DNA of 64,000 nt, taken from contig NZ_BMOP01000016.1 of assembly GCF_014647135.1 (NCBI RefSeq), positions 28,785 to 92,784 on the forward strand, in the 5' to 3' direction. Numbering within the stretch: position 1 is the stretch's first letter; every line of letters starts with the position of its first letter. Under the pieces are notes generated by a model that ran no database searches, was not told where the DNA came from, and saw only the letters and a list, made by a program, of their open reading frames with translations. Positions 22,171-34,000 of this stretch are shown here, piece after piece. The stretch is from Shewanella xiamenensis (GTDB lineage: Bacteria > Pseudomonadota > Gammaproteobacteria > Enterobacterales > Shewanellaceae). The position numbers and the translations under genes were made by a program.

Positions 22171-22226
22171 TCTTACGCCAACAAGCAATCTAATATCCCT
22201 AATCTAGCCGCTCAAAGGTAATCACT

Positions 22227-22703
22227 GTGACAGTAAAAGCAAGATATAAACCCAATGTAACAGTTGCTTGTATTATCCATGCCTCTACCGAGGATAAGTA
22301 TCTATTAGTGGAAGAGTGGATTGATGGTGAGCAGCGTTTTAATCAACCAGCAGGACATTTGGAAGCGAATGAAAGTCTTATCCAAGCCTGTGAGCGCGAA
22401 GTCTTTGAGGAAACAGGCCTTCAACTCAAGCCACAGGGATTGGTCGGGATTTATCAATTTAGCGCCAATCAGGACCTCGCTTTTGTGCGTTTTACCTTTT
22501 TGGTGCAAGTCGATACGCTACTCACACCTAAGCCACAGGATGTGGATATTTATGCCGCCCATTGGTTGAGCTTTGAGCAAATAGCCGCGAGAGTACACCA
22601 GTTGCGCAGTCCGTTAGTGCTCGATTGCCTCAACGATTACCGCAAACAGTTGCAACAAGGGCAAATTCATTCGCTCGAATTACTCAATAGTCAGCGTCTG
22701 TAG
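22227..22703 (+). CDS. nudJ: Nudix hydrolase NudJ
   Basis: A Nudix phosphohydrolase; E. coli NudJ hydrolyses HMP-PP, thiamine pyrophosphate and various nucleotides. The complete Nudix box GHLEANESLIQACE followed by REVFEETG lies at about 46-67. The 158 residues are close to the family. The start is GTG at 22227 with AAAGG ten bases upstream. It opens the conserved nudJ-mnmA-hflD-purB gene order, although a 296-base gap to mnmA here suggests a separate promoter for the latter. Confidence 0.92.
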   Translation: MTVKARYKPNVTVACIIHASTEDKYLLVEEWIDGEQRFNQPAGHLEANESLIQACEREVFEETGLQLKPQGLVGIYQFSANQDLAFVRFTFLVQVDTLLTPKPQDVDIYAAHWLSFEQIAARVHQLRSPLVLDCLNDYRKQLQQGQIHSLELLNSQRL

Positions 22704-22999
22704 GGATGTCAAAGATAGCCCCAAGCAACAAGGCGTGATAGAATACGCCCCCGCGTAAATGCGCGATTCGATAAGGTATTTAACTGCGCTTTTGGGTTAA
22801 AAATTTGGGGTATTTTAGCATCATGCATCTTGTGCTTAATGATGTTGGGCTGATGTATCTCAGATGCTAAACGGATCACCAATAAGCCTGCCCTAACTAC
22901 GCAGCTAATATAAACGCAGATTTAAAAGTGAGTCATGCACTAATGACAACGGTTCAAGCCACGACTCGCTAACACATATACTCAATGGTTTTAGGATCT
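22704..22999 (+). other. Intergenic region nudJ-mnmA
   Basis: Nearly 300 bases without a convincing gene. I see no terminator with a clear U-tract and no known RNA. The part after about 22790 becomes A+T-richer and probably contains the mnmA promoter. Confidence 0.4.
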
Positions 23000-24118
23000 A
23001 TGACATCAATCGAACCCACTCATACAGGTAAAAAAGTCATTGTCGGCATGTCCGGCGGTGTTGATTCATCCGTTTCAGCCTATTTGCTTATGCAGCAAGG
23101 CTATCAGGTTGAAGGCCTTTTCATGAAGAACTGGGAAGAAGATGACAACGACGAGTACTGCGCGGCCGCCGAAGATTTAAAAGATGCTCAAGCCGTTTGC
23201 GATAAGCTTGGGATAAAACTCCACACGGTCAACTTTGCTGCCGAATATTGGGACAATGTATTTGAGTATTTTCTTGCCGAATACAAAGCAGGTCGTACCC
23301 CAAATCCTGATATCATGTGCAACAAAGAAATCAAATTTAAGGCCTTTTTAGAGTTTGCCGATGATATTCTCGATGCCGACTACATCGCCATGGGTCACTA
23401 TGTGCGCCGCCGCGACAATGCCGATGGCACAACGCAAATGCTGCGCGGGGTCGACAATAATAAAGATCAAAGCTACTTCCTATACACCTTAAGCCATGAA
23501 CAAGTGGCACGCAGCCTGTTTCCGGTGGGTGAACTCGAAAAACACGAAGTGCGAGAGATCGCCAAACAGATGGGCTTAATTACCCATGATAAGAAAGACA
23601 GCACCGGCATTTGCTTTATCGGCGAGCGAAAATTTACTGAATTTTTAGGTAATTACTTACCAGCGCAACCTGGCAATATCGAAACCGCCGAAGGCGAAGT
23701 CATTGGCACGCACCAAGGTTTGATGTACCACACCTTAGGCCAACGTAAAGGTCTGGGGATTGGTGGCATGAAAAATAGCAATGATGACCCATGGTACGTG
23801 GTGGACAAAGATCTCAAACGTAACGTGCTTGTTGTTGGCCAAGGTGGTCACCATCCGCGATTGATGTCCAATGGCATGTTTGTCAATCAACTACACTGGG
23901 TCGACCGCAAAGGTCCCGCCGATGGCAGCCAAATTGTGGTGAAAACCCGTTACCGCCAGCAGGATATCCCTTGCACCCTTACCTATCTTGATGACAATAC
24001 CCTCAAAGTGGTGTTTGACGAGCCCGTTGCCGCCGTGACGCCTGGCCAATCAGCGGTATTTTACGATGGCGAAGTGTGCCTCGGTGGCGGAATTATCGAT
24101 CAACTGATCAGAGGATAA
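23000..24118 (+). CDS. mnmA: tRNA-specific 2-thiouridylase MnmA
   Basis: It adds sulfur at position 2 of wobble uridine 34 in tRNA-Lys, -Glu and -Gln, taking sulfur from the Tus relay. The PP-loop SGGVDSS is at 18-24, the nucleophilic cysteine lies in [11 protein letters not shown] and the persulfide cysteine in [13 protein letters not shown] choose the ATG at 23000 ([12 protein letters not shown], 372 residues), as in related Shewanella proteins; AGGA is close upstream. A same-frame ATG at 22985 would add five residues. hflD follows after three bases. Confidence 0.96.
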   Translation: MTSIEPTHTGKKVIVGMSGGVDSSVSAYLLMQQGYQVEGLFMKNWEEDDNDEYCAAAEDLKDAQAVCDKLGIKLHTVNFAAEYWDNVFEYFLAEYKAGRTPNPDIMCNKEIKFKAFLEFADDILDADYIAMGHYVRRRDNADGTTQMLRGVDNNKDQSYFLYTLSHEQVARSLFPVGELEKHEVREIAKQMGLITHDKKDSTGICFIGERKFTEFLGNYLPAQPGNIETAEGEVIGTHQGLMYHTLGQRKGLGIGGMKNSNDDPWYVVDKDLKRNVLVVGQGGHHPRLMSNGMFVNQLHWVDRKGPADGSQIVVKTRYRQQDIPCTLTYLDDNTLKVVFDEPVAAVTPGQSAVFYDGEVCLGGGIIDQLIRG

Positions 24119-24121
24119 ACC

Positions 24122-24739
24122 GTGAACGAACAGCTCCATGATCGTACTATGGCCTTTGCAGGAATACTGCAGGCCATTGCACAAGTTCAGTATTTAGCCC
24201 GTCATGGTGAAAGCGACACCGATGAGCTAGCTGCCAGTTTACACACCATTTTAGTGACTAATCCAGAAACCCCCGCCGATGTCTACCAAGATAAGGCGGG
24301 CCTGCACAAAGGCTACCAATTGGTGTTAAATCAACTGGGGGATAGCAGTCAAAAAGATGTGGAAATTACCCGCTATCTGGTGGGAATTTTAGCCCTTGAA
24401 CGTAAATTAACCCGTTCAAATACCGGGTTAGCTATGCTTGCCGAACGAATCAATCAAGTGAATCGTCAGCTACATCATTTTGCGATCACCGACGAACAAG
24501 TCATTGCCAATCTGGCCAGTATTTATAGCGACATTATCAGTAATCTTGGACCTAAGATTCAGATCTCAGGTAATCCAGTGTGTCTGCAACGTCCAATCGT
24601 GCAACAAAAAATCCGCGCCTTGCTGCTTGCAGCCATGCGCAGCGCAGTGTTATGGCGACAACTAGGCGGCAAACGTCGACACTTAGTCTTTGCCCGTAAA
24701 GCCATCATAGACACAGCCAAGAAAAGTCTTACCCTATAA
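24122..24739 (+). CDS. hflD: HflD-like high-frequency lysogenisation protein
   Basis: A 205-residue, mostly helical, membrane-peripheral protein; E. coli HflD interferes with phage lambda CII. Its cellular role is not settled. The sequence ([19 protein letters not shown], then [10 protein letters not shown]) is typical, as is its position between mnmA and purB. The start is GTG at 24122, three bases after the mnmA stop, and purB follows after 29 bases, so the three are probably one transcript. Confidence 0.93.
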   Translation: MNEQLHDRTMAFAGILQAIAQVQYLARHGESDTDELAASLHTILVTNPETPADVYQDKAGLHKGYQLVLNQLGDSSQKDVEITRYLVGILALERKLTRSNTGLAMLAERINQVNRQLHHFAITDEQVIANLASIYSDIISNLGPKIQISGNPVCLQRPIVQQKIRALLLAAMRSAVLWRQLGGKRRHLVFARKAIIDTAKKSLTL

Positions 24740-24747
24740 TAAAATAA

Positions 24748-26139
<1,392 letters not shown>

Positions 26140-26170
26140 AGTTCAGTTTACGGCTAACGCTTCGTTTAAC

Positions 26171-26195
26171 GCTAAGCTGACATGCTTAGCTTATT
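26171..26195 (+). terminator. Weak terminator-like hairpin after purB
   Basis: GCTAAGC (26171-26177) pairs with GCTTAGC (26184-26190), followed by TTATTAT. The stem is short, so read-through into roxA is possible. Confidence 0.45.
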
Positions 26196-26259
26196 ATCTA
26201 GCCTAAATAAGGATTGAGGCGGTTACATTGTTAAGGATGTAGTCGCCTTTTTTGACACT

Positions 26260-27399
26260 ATGTATAAACTCAATCTCGATATTGCTCAGTTCCTCAAGGA
26301 TTACTGGCAACAAAAACCTGTGGTCATCAAAGGCGCTTTTCCTCACTTTGAAGATCCAATCAGTGCCGATGAGCTGGCCGGCCTAGCCTGCGAAGAAGAA
26401 ATCACTTCGCGCATCGTCGTTACCCAAAAAGATAACTGGGAAGTGATCCAAGGCCCCTTTGAGGATTACGACAATTACGGTGAAACCCACTGGCAATTAT
26501 TGGTGCAAGCGGTTAACCATTGGTATCCCGACTCACAACCCCTCGTTGAGGCCTTTCGTTTTCTCCCCGATTGGCGATTCGATGATTTGATGGTGTCATT
26601 TGCCACTCCAAGTGGCGGTGTCGGTCCCCATATCGACAACTACGATGTGTTTATTATTCAAGGCGAAGGTCAGCGCCGCTGGACCGTAGGTGACAACACC
26701 CCACAACAACGTCGTGGCGGTAATCCTAATTCACCTCTGGTTGAAGACTTTGATCCCATTATTGATATGGTGTTAGAGAAAGGCGATATGCTTTATATTC
26801 CACCAGGATTCCCGCACTGCGGTGAAACCTTAACCTTAGCCTTGAGCTATTCGATTGGTTACCGCGCACCCAGTCAGCAAGAATTAGTCAGCGAAGTGGC
26901 CGACTATTTACTCGACAAAAATTTGGGTCAACAGCGTTTTACCTCCGCATCCGAGCCAGCAAATCCGGGCATTATTAGCCAAGATCATCAACTCGGCATT
27001 ATGTCGCTGTTAAGCCAGCTTGCCCAAGATCCTGCGAGTTATCAGGTTGTGCTAGGTAAACTGCTAAGCCAAAACCGATTTGAATTAGATATTTGTGAAG
27101 GCGAAGAAGCCTATAGCATCGACGATCTGCAAGATGCCTTTGAACAAGGCGCTGGTGTAAATCGCATTGGCGGTTTAAAAGTACTACGTTTAGAGAATGA
27201 TGCTCACTCGCGCTTATTCATTAATGGCGAAATCTATGATCTGCCCAATACACCCGAAGCGGTGCTTGTACAGTTAAGCGATCATGTCAGCTTTGATAGC
27301 GAAACGGCTCTCGCGTTATGCGAACATGATGAAGTACAACAGCTATTGCTGGAACTGATTAATCAAGGTTTATACTATTTAAGTGATGAAGAAGCGTAA
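26260..27399 (+). CDS. roxA: Ribosomal protein uL16 3-hydroxylase RoxA (YcfD)
   Basis: A JmjC-type 2-oxoglutarate/Fe(II) oxygenase that hydroxylates an arginine of ribosomal protein L16 (family knowledge from E. coli YcfD). The iron ligands are visible as His124 and Asp126 in PHIDNYD and His186 in PPGFPHCGETL. The C-terminal winged-helix part (about 290-379, for example LFINGEIYDLPN) is the dimerisation region of these ribosomal oxygenases. The 379 residues match the family. The facing gene downstream is separated by a terminator. Confidence 0.95.
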   Translation: MYKLNLDIAQFLKDYWQQKPVVIKGAFPHFEDPISADELAGLACEEEITSRIVVTQKDNWEVIQGPFEDYDNYGETHWQLLVQAVNHWYPDSQPLVEAFRFLPDWRFDDLMVSFATPSGGVGPHIDNYDVFIIQGEGQRRWTVGDNTPQQRRGGNPNSPLVEDFDPIIDMVLEKGDMLYIPPGFPHCGETLTLALSYSIGYRAPSQQELVSEVADYLLDKNLGQQRFTSASEPANPGIISQDHQLGIMSLLSQLAQDPASYQVVLGKLLSQNRFELDICEGEEAYSIDDLQDAFEQGAGVNRIGGLKVLRLENDAHSRLFINGEIYDLPNTPEAVLVQLSDHVSFDSETALALCEHDEVQQLLLELINQGLYYLSDEEA

Positions 27400-27470
27400 T
27401 CCTTTAATATGGAATGAAACCGTCGGTATGCTCAACGTAGGACACAACGCTTGAGACAGACTTAAACAAC

Positions 27471-27500
27471 AAAGGCACTCAATCGAGTGCCTTTGGTTTT
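27471..27500. terminator. Bidirectional terminator between roxA and DUF4826 gene
   Basis: AAAGGCACTC (27471-27480) pairs with GAGTGCCTTT (27485-27494) around a four-base loop, flanked by A- and T-rich tails on both strands. Confidence 0.88.
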
Positions 27501-27520
27501 ATGACTTAACACAAGGAAGT

Positions 27521-27973
27521 CTAGCTATTCCAGAGTTTTTCATCATTGTGCATACGATATAAACTCTCTGCACGGGAGACTAATAACTGGGCAAATTTTG
27601 CCTGGGTTGCATCACGTCTGGTTGCGCCTGAACGGATCAAATTTTCAGCCTGCATTTGCCACATCATCGAGAAATGACGAACCGCATCACGCGCCGTTTT
27701 AGCCACTTTGACATCCACAAAATCCGATGGTAAATCGCCTGACATCACCCAATAGGTTTTGGTCGTAGGACGTTTGGATTCCATCTTCCAAATCGCTAAA
27801 TAAGGTGCAAGATAACGGCTCTCATCGGCTAAAACCTTGCTGGGGATGACCCCTTTTTCCGCTAAAAAACGGTTCGCCTTTTGGAATTGTGTTCTGACCC
27901 ACTCTTGGCGCAATTTCTCCATTTCTTCAGGAGAGATTGTTGGTTGAGCTTGATCGACAGCTTGTTCAGTCAT
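27521..27973 (-). CDS. DUF4826 family protein
   Basis: A soluble, acidic-to-neutral 150-residue protein I assign to DUF4826, a family of unknown function found mainly in Shewanella, Vibrio and relatives. The N-terminal third is helical and charged (EEMEKLRQEWVRTQFQKANR), followed by a region with tryptophans (LAIWKMES, TYWVMSGDLPSDFV) and a helical C-terminus (MMWQMQAENLIRSG). No signal peptide, membrane segment or catalytic motif is visible. It is transcribed alone, divergent from ldh. Function unknown. Confidence 0.75.
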   Translation of the reverse strand: MTEQAVDQAQPTISPEEMEKLRQEWVRTQFQKANRFLAEKGVIPSKVLADESRYLAPYLAIWKMESKRPTTKTYWVMSGDLPSDFVDVKVAKTARDAVRHFSMMWQMQAENLIRSGATRRDATQAKFAQLLVSRAESLYRMHNDEKLWNS

Positions 27974-28083
27974 ACTTCCGTCCTATCTTATTGTTATAGC
28001 GCGGCTCTCATTCTTGGGACAGCACGCGAATCATACTAATGTCTGAAAATATCATCAGTTAAAATTGGTTTCGCATCTCTAAG

Positions 28084-28100
28084 CTTACGTTTACGTAAAG
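28084..28100. promoter_or_regulatory. LiuR-like operator upstream of leucine dehydrogenase
   Basis: The 17 bases CTTACGTTTACGTAAAG contain a TTACGT direct repeat and the palindrome TTTACGTAAA. This resembles, as I remember it, the site of LiuR, the MerR-family repressor of branched-chain amino acid catabolism in Shewanella. It lies about 155 bases upstream of ldh, a branched-chain amino acid gene, which supports the reading. The match is by memory of the motif and is not computed. Confidence 0.5.
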
Positions 28101-28253
28101 TGGAAAGCTAGATTGCCACAAATAATCTATTTATTCGGTCATTATGCATGGTTGAGAGTATCGCTAAATGCTATGGTTCTGCAATAAATATAACGAGCTG
28201 TCGATGGGAAGTCGTTCCATCGACGTTTTATTGTGTATAGCGGAGAACTTCAC

Positions 28254-29288
28254 GTGGCTGTATTTAATCATGTATCCTTTGATGAACATGAACAGGTCGT
28301 ATTCTGTCATGATAAAGAAAGTGGCTTAAAAGCCATTGTTGCCATCCATAACACCAACTTAGGTCCAGCTGTGGGTGGATGCCGGATGTGGAATTATCAA
28401 TCCGATGATGAAGCCCTGACAGACGTATTACGCCTCTCCCGTGGTATGACTTACAAAAATGCCCTCGCCGGTTTAACCATGGGCGGTGGTAAGTCAGTGA
28501 TTATTGCCGATCCTAAGCGTCCTGATCGCGAAGCCCTTTTCCGTGCCTTTGGCCGTTTTATCAATAGCCTCGGTGGACGTTACTATTCTGCTGAAGACGT
28601 GGGCACCACGACCGCTGATATCATGATTGCCCATCAAGAAACACCTTACATGGCAGGGCTTGAAGGCAAGAGTGGCGATCCATCACCATTTACAGCATTA
28701 GGCACCTATTTAGGGATCAAGGCTGCAGTTAAACATAAACTCGATTTAGACAGCTTAAAAGGCCTTAAGATCGCCGTTCAAGGTGTGGGCCATGTAGGTT
28801 ACTACCTGTGTAAACATTTGCATGAAGAAGGTGCACAGCTGATTGTTACCGATATTCACCAAGCATCACTGGATAAAGTGACTACCGACTTTGGCGCCAT
28901 CGTTGTTGCTCCACAGGATATCTATGCCCAAGACGTGGATGTCTATGCGCCATGTGCACTAGGTGCAACTCTAAACGATGTTACCCTACCACAACTCAAA
29001 GCTAAGATTGTTGCGGGTTGCGCCAACAACCAATTAGCCGAAGTCCGCCATGGCGAGCAGTTAAAAGAAATGGGCATTCTGTATGCGCCAGATTATGTGA
29101 TTAACGCTGGCGGCATTATCAACGTGTCATTTGAAAAAGATTATGACGCAGCAAAATCAGAAGCTAAGGTCAGAGAAATCTACAACACGCTGCTGAAGAT
29201 TTTTGCTAAGGCCGATGCTGAAAACCGCACGACAGGTGCAGTAGCTGACGAAATGGCCCGTGCCATTTACCAAGCGGCCAAAGCTTAA
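28254..29288 (+). CDS. ldh: Leucine dehydrogenase (Glu/Leu/Phe/Val dehydrogenase family)
   Basis: It deaminates leucine and other branched-chain amino acids to 2-oxo acids with NAD+. The 344 residues contain the catalytic glycine-rich segment LTMGGGKSVIIADP with the active-site lysine (YKNALAGLTMGGGK), the YYSAEDVGTTTADIMI region and the dinucleotide-binding GVGHVGYYLC. I use the GTG at 28254 (VAVFNHVSFDE), which has GGAG nine bases upstream; the frame itself opens at another GTG at 28233. A LiuR-like box upstream suggests control by branched-chain amino acid breakdown. Confidence 0.92.
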   Translation: MAVFNHVSFDEHEQVVFCHDKESGLKAIVAIHNTNLGPAVGGCRMWNYQSDDEALTDVLRLSRGMTYKNALAGLTMGGGKSVIIADPKRPDREALFRAFGRFINSLGGRYYSAEDVGTTTADIMIAHQETPYMAGLEGKSGDPSPFTALGTYLGIKAAVKHKLDLDSLKGLKIAVQGVGHVGYYLCKHLHEEGAQLIVTDIHQASLDKVTTDFGAIVVAPQDIYAQDVDVYAPCALGATLNDVTLPQLKAKIVAGCANNQLAEVRHGEQLKEMGILYAPDYVINAGGIINVSFEKDYDAAKSEAKVREIYNTLLKIFAKADAENRTTGAVADEMARAIYQAAKA

Positions 29289-29298
29289 TCATGCAGTA

Positions 29299-29323
29299 GG
29301 CGGACAACGAGTCGTTGTCCGCC
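29299..29323 (+). terminator. Strong hairpin after ldh without U-tract
   Basis: GGCGGACAACGA (29299-29310) and TCGTTGTCCGCC (29312-29323) are perfect complements around one base. The downstream sequence is C-rich (TCAACCACTTCCC) rather than T-rich, so it may stabilise the mRNA end rather than terminate on its own. Confidence 0.55.
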
Positions 29324-29483
29324 TCAACCACTTCCCTCGCTCCACTTATCCATCTAAAAAATAAATTCCTCTCAATACCAATCAGATACCAAAACGCCAC
29401 GTAAAATTCACTTTTCTGTAGTGGAAAACCCTATATGTCTCTGCTTGAATTAACTACTCGTCAGTCACGGAGAAGGTGCCACT

Positions 29484-29831
29484 ATGGTCAGTTTCAAATA
29501 TGAGCTGGGGAAAGATTCACTTGAATTACAAGCAAGTGATTGGTCGGGTTTGGAGAGAGTCTATATCAATGGCCAAATGGTTTCGCGCAAACTTAATTTT
29601 AGCCATCAAAGTGAACATTTGATCAAATTGAAAGATGGTGGGCAATGCCTATGTAAGTTATTTATTGACCCCTTCACAAATGAGTTAACTTGCCGTATTT
29701 ATAAGCGTAATCAGCTAATCACTAGTCTGAAACAGGGAAAAAATAGCTTAATGCAGCGGCAACGGTTACTGCAGCAAGGGTTATTACTGGGGTCAAGTTT
29801 AGTGTTACTTTTTATGCTACTCCCACTGTAA
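29484..29831 (+). CDS. Unknown protein with C-terminal membrane anchor
   Basis: I do not recognise this 115-residue protein. Residues 1-70 look beta-rich with alternating hydrophobic positions (VSFKYELGKDSLELQASDWSG, then VYINGQMVSRKLNF and CRIYKRNQLI), a basic helix follows (SLMQRQRLLQQG), and the protein ends in a single hydrophobic segment LLLGSSLVLLFMLLPL at the very C-terminus, so it is probably a tail-anchored inner-membrane protein with a cytoplasmic beta domain. GGAG precedes the ATG by about nine bases, supporting expression. It faces the marR-type gene and shares no obvious operon. Confidence 0.65.
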   Translation: MVSFKYELGKDSLELQASDWSGLERVYINGQMVSRKLNFSHQSEHLIKLKDGGQCLCKLFIDPFTNELTCRIYKRNQLITSLKQGKNSLMQRQRLLQQGLLLGSSLVLLFMLLPL

Positions 29832-29856
29832 ATAACCGAAAGAAGCACAATAAAAC

Positions 29857-30282
29857 TTACGGATTAGATGACAGTTTATTTATTTTATTCAAAAGCTTAA
29901 TAAAATAACTTCGTTCATCTTCAGTAAGATTAGCAAGAAACTTTTCATTGACGCGCTCGGCCTCACGGATCAAATCCTGCTCCAGCGCCTTGGCCTCATC
30001 GGTGAGAAAAATCTGGAAAGCTCGGCGATTATCGAGTTCTTGATGGCGGGTGATGAGGCCTTGCACCTGCAACTGATCGAGCAAACGGGTCATGGTATAG
30101 TTCGCTACATCACAACGTTTGGACAACTCGGTCTGAGTAATCCCCTCCTCCTGCCAAAGCGCGAATAATACTGGCCACAACTTAATGTCGAGCTGATAGC
30201 GTTTCAACTGCAAATCGAGTTCATTTTGCAGCTCAATATTTAAGTGCGAAACAAGATAGCCTAAGCTTTCATAACGGTTCAA
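29857..30282 (-). CDS. MarR-family transcriptional regulator
   Basis: A 141-residue winged-helix regulator. The DNA-binding part is clear: EGITQTELSKRCDVANYTMTR (helix-turn-helix), then LLDQLQVQGLITRHQELDNRRAFQIFLTDEAKALE (wing and start of the dimerisation helix). The start is TTG at 30282, supported by GGAGG six bases upstream. MarR proteins usually repress themselves and nearby genes in response to small aromatic molecules; here the upstream neighbour on the same strand is a DUF1285 gene 139 bases away, so the target is not evident. Confidence 0.92.
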   Translation of the reverse strand: MNRYESLGYLVSHLNIELQNELDLQLKRYQLDIKLWPVLFALWQEEGITQTELSKRCDVANYTMTRLLDQLQVQGLITRHQELDNRRAFQIFLTDEAKALEQDLIREAERVNEKFLANLTEDERSYFIKLLNKINKLSSNP

Positions 30283-30420
30283 ACAGCACCTCCGAAAACA
30301 ACATTTAGACCCATCGACACAGACCTAAACCCGAGTAGGATTGGCTAAGGTTAGTTTTAATACTATCACTTAACCCATAATAAACTAGTCAGCCTCCCCA
30401 AGTTATTACAATCAAAATCT

Positions 30421-30912
30421 TTAAGCACTGAGGCCACCTTCATCGGTTAAATTGAATTCATTAACAAAATTGTAGTAGCAGGCACGGCTCAATTTTCCCC
30501 ATAGGCCGCGCTCTAGCGGCAGATAAATCCCAAAGTCGGTGAGCTTTAAATGATGGAGTGTCGCCAGAGAATGCTCGGTGCCAATACTACTGCGCAGCGT
30601 TAAACCCGATGCAGTCTCATCCTTCACATAATCGACAATCAACAGCGGCACATCATCCACCTCGACTCGCACCTTTTCGACTGGTGTGATCAAAAAATGT
30701 TCGCCATCGATGCCATGTAAAATACTGGCAAACAGCTTAGCAAACTTAGTCGGTAATGGGCTGTCCTGATATAACCAGTCACCGGAGAGTTGAATACAAA
30801 ATAACGCGACTTCACTACACAGCGCTGTTGGCAGTGTGGCGACGTCATCCGGCGTTGGCTTGCTGGTGAATGCCTGTAGCGTATCGATAACATTGTCCGT
30901 GTGTTTTTCCAT
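30421..30912 (-). CDS. DUF1285 family protein
   Basis: A 163-residue soluble protein that fits DUF1285, a family of unknown function common in proteobacteria. The typical blocks are CIQLSGDWLYQDSPLPTK, LFASILHGIDGEHFLITPVE, KVRVEVDDVPLLIVDY and the C-terminal LERGLWGKLSRACYYNFVNEF. Structures of the family show two small domains, but no activity is established. GAGGAG precedes the ATG. It lies downstream of ydiJ on the same strand but is cut off from it by a terminator. Confidence 0.75.
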   Translation of the reverse strand: MEKHTDNVIDTLQAFTSKPTPDDVATLPTALCSEVALFCIQLSGDWLYQDSPLPTKFAKLFASILHGIDGEHFLITPVEKVRVEVDDVPLLIVDYVKDETASGLTLRSSIGTEHSLATLHHLKLTDFGIYLPLERGLWGKLSRACYYNFVNEFNLTDEGGLSA

Positions 30913-30923
30913 AGCGTCTCCTC

Positions 30924-30952
30924 AATAAAAAAACCAGCCTGACGACTGGTTT
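30924..30952 (-). terminator. Terminator after ydiJ
   Basis: On the minus strand AAACCAG (30952 down to 30946) pairs with CTGGTTT (30937 down to 30931), followed by TTTTATTG. It separates ydiJ from the DUF1285 gene, whose ribosome binding site follows within 12 bases. Confidence 0.8.
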
Positions 30953-31000
30953 AGTGTGGCATTGCCTTAGGGATTATCCAATCCCTAATAAAAAATTGCG

Positions 31001-34000
31001 TTAAGCCTTAACGAGCTCCAATAAAGCCTCTAGTGGATGTTTTGGCTTGTAACCGGCGAAACGTTTTACTTGACTGCGACATGAATAGCCAGAGACTAGC
31101 ACCTGTGACGCGTCTATCTTGCTTAAAGTGTCTTTCCATGACATATCAAACAAGGTCTTAGAACGCTCAAGATTCTCAGCCTCATGGCCGTAGGTACCCG
31201 CCATGCCGCAACAGCCCAGATTCACTGCCGTTAATTTAGCGCCAAAGTGAGTGAAGATTTTGCTCCACTCATTGGCGGTATTAGGCTTCGCCGTAGACTC
31301 AGTACAATGGCTAAACCAAGTAAATTGTTTATCTTGCATGGCCTTAGTAGGAATATCCTGAAGTATGTCAATCAGCCATTCGTTAGCCAGTTTAACCTCA
31401 AACGCGCCGCGGTTAGCCCCTAAAATTTCTTTATATTCATCGCGATAACAGAGCACTAAGGCGGGATCGATCCCAACCATTGGCATGCCTAACTTATGCA
31501 CTTGGTTTAAGAAATCCGCACTCGACTGCGCCGTTTTAGCAAATTTACCCAAGAAGCCCTTGATATGGGTCGGTTTACCGTTGGGCTTAAATGGCAGTAG
31601 AACGGGTTTTAATCCTAAGGTTTCAATCAATTGGATAAAGCGATACACCAAGCCCGCATCGTAGAAACTGTTGAAGGGATCTTGTACAACTAATACAAAT
31701 TTTGCCCTCTCATCGGCAGGGATGGCCTGCAATGCCGCCAAATCATAGCCGCGGCTCGCATGGCCATCGAGTCGTTGTTTTAAGGTTGGCACCGACAGCG
31801 CTGGCGCATCCACATAGCCAATAGCCTTTTTGATAACCCATTGACTGAGTGGGTTTTGCGAGGCGAAATTGGTCAGCCTTGGCGCAGCAGCCATCAGAGG
31901 TAAGCTGTCTTCTATGCCCGCAACCAGGTAATCCTTGGCCGGACGCAGATAACGTTGATAGTAAATATTAAAGAATTGCGCCCTAAACTTAGGTACATCC
32001 ACTTTAACCGGGCACTGACTCGAACACGCCTTACACGCAAGACAGCCCTTCAGCGATTCCATCACTTCGTGGGAATAATCGTAATCGCGCTTCGCATTGA
32101 TGGTATTTTGCATCCGCTGCAAAATGCCTAAGGGTTTGGCTTTCGCCAGCGCGTTCACATCCACCCCTTCCGACTCAAGCAAACGCAGCCACTCACGCAT
32201 CAGACCCGCACGGCCTTTGGGGGATTGCACCCTATCGCCAGTCACCTTAAATGACGGACACATGGGCGAGTAACTACTGTAATTAAAACACAGGCCATTG
32301 CCGTTACAATTCATCACATCGGGATAGGCATCGCGTACTTCGACGGGAATTTGTCTGTCAAACTTGCCGCGCTTGGTACTATCCACATCAAATGCCAAGC
32401 TGCCGACTTGCTTGGGCGCCACTAACTTGCCGGGATTAAGCCTGTTATCAGGGTCAAATAGACCTTTAATGTCTTGCAATACGCCATAAAGTTCATCGCC
32501 AAATACCGATGGGCCGTATTCGCCACGCACGCCCTTACCATGCTCGCCCCACATCAGGCCGCCGTATTTGAGCGTCAGTGCTGCAACTTGATCAGAAATC
32601 ACCCTCAGCAGTTTTTCATCTTCGACATCGCACATATCCAGCGCAGGCCTTACGTGTAATACGCCCGCATCCACATGGCCAAACATACCGTATTGCAAAT
32701 TGTGACTATCGAGTAGCGCACGAAACTCCATAATATAATCGGCAAGTTTTTCAGGCGGCACAGCAGTATCTTCGGCAAATGCAATGGGTTTGCGACGTCC
32801 CTTGGTAGCACCGAGCAATCCAACGGCCTTTTTACGCATGCCATAGATTTTCTCAATGCTGGCCTTATCTTGAGTGACTTGATAACCAACGACACCACAT
32901 TCACCGCGACCAATTTGCTCGGTCAATACAGCCTCAAGACTCGCGAGTTTTTGCTCAACTTCTGCCGTATCACCAGCAAACTCGACCATATTCAGGCCAT
33001 CGATGACTTTACCCGGCACTTCTTGAATAAGGTCGGAAACCGAATGCCAAACAATGTCCTCGCGGGCAAGATTAAGCACTTTAGAGTCCACGGTTTCGAC
33101 CACCGTTGCCCGCGCAGCCACTAAGGAAGGAGCATGACGCAGCGCAGACTGGAAGGAATCGTACTTAATATTCACCATCGCCCGCTCACTGGGCAGTGGT
33201 GTAATGTTGAGTTTCGCTTCGGTGATAACCGCCAGCGTGCCTTCAGAGCCTGTTAAAATGCGTGAAAGGTCGAACTGAGTTAAGCCTTCATTCCAGACAT
33301 TCTTTAAGTCATATCCGGTTAAAAATCGATTGAGTTTTGGGAATTGTTGCTCAATGAGCGCGCGCTTCTCACGGCATACCTTTGCAATTGCCGAAATCAG
33401 TTTTTGTCCAAGCGGATTTTCACTCACGTTATCGGGATTACATAACAGACCCGCATCGAGGGGACGAGTATCTAACACACTGCCATCTATCAATACGCTA
33501 CGCAGCGCCAGTACATGGTCGGAAGTTTTACCATACACCAAAGAGCCTGCGCCCGAGGCGTCGGTGTTGATCATACCGCCAATAGTGGCGCGGTTTGAAG
33601 TTGAGAGATCGGGACTAAAGAAGAATCCATGGGGACGCAGCGTATCATTTAGCGCATCTTTAATGACCCCTGCTTCAACCCTAACCCAGCCCTGCTCAGG
33701 ATTCACTTCCAACACACGATTCATATAACGAGACACATCGAGGATCAAACCGTGGGTCAGCGACTGCCCATTAGTGCCTGTTCCGCCACCTCTAGCACTA
33801 AAAGTCACACCCACAAACTCTGCTTTCGTAGCAAGTTTAAGCGCTATCTCGATATCCTTTTGGTGTTTAGGATAAAGCACCGCCTGGGGCAAAAATTGAT
33901 AGACAGAGTTATCCGTGGCTTGCACTAAGCGCGCGCTGTAGCGCTTATCAATATCACCTTCATAGGCACTTTGTTCTAAAGCATCAAGATAGGCCAGATA

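Noticed and set aside
32474..33728. Plus-strand frames of up to 132 codons inside ydiJ
   Set aside because: They lie wholly opposite conserved FAD-domain coding sequence; composition is that of an antisense frame.
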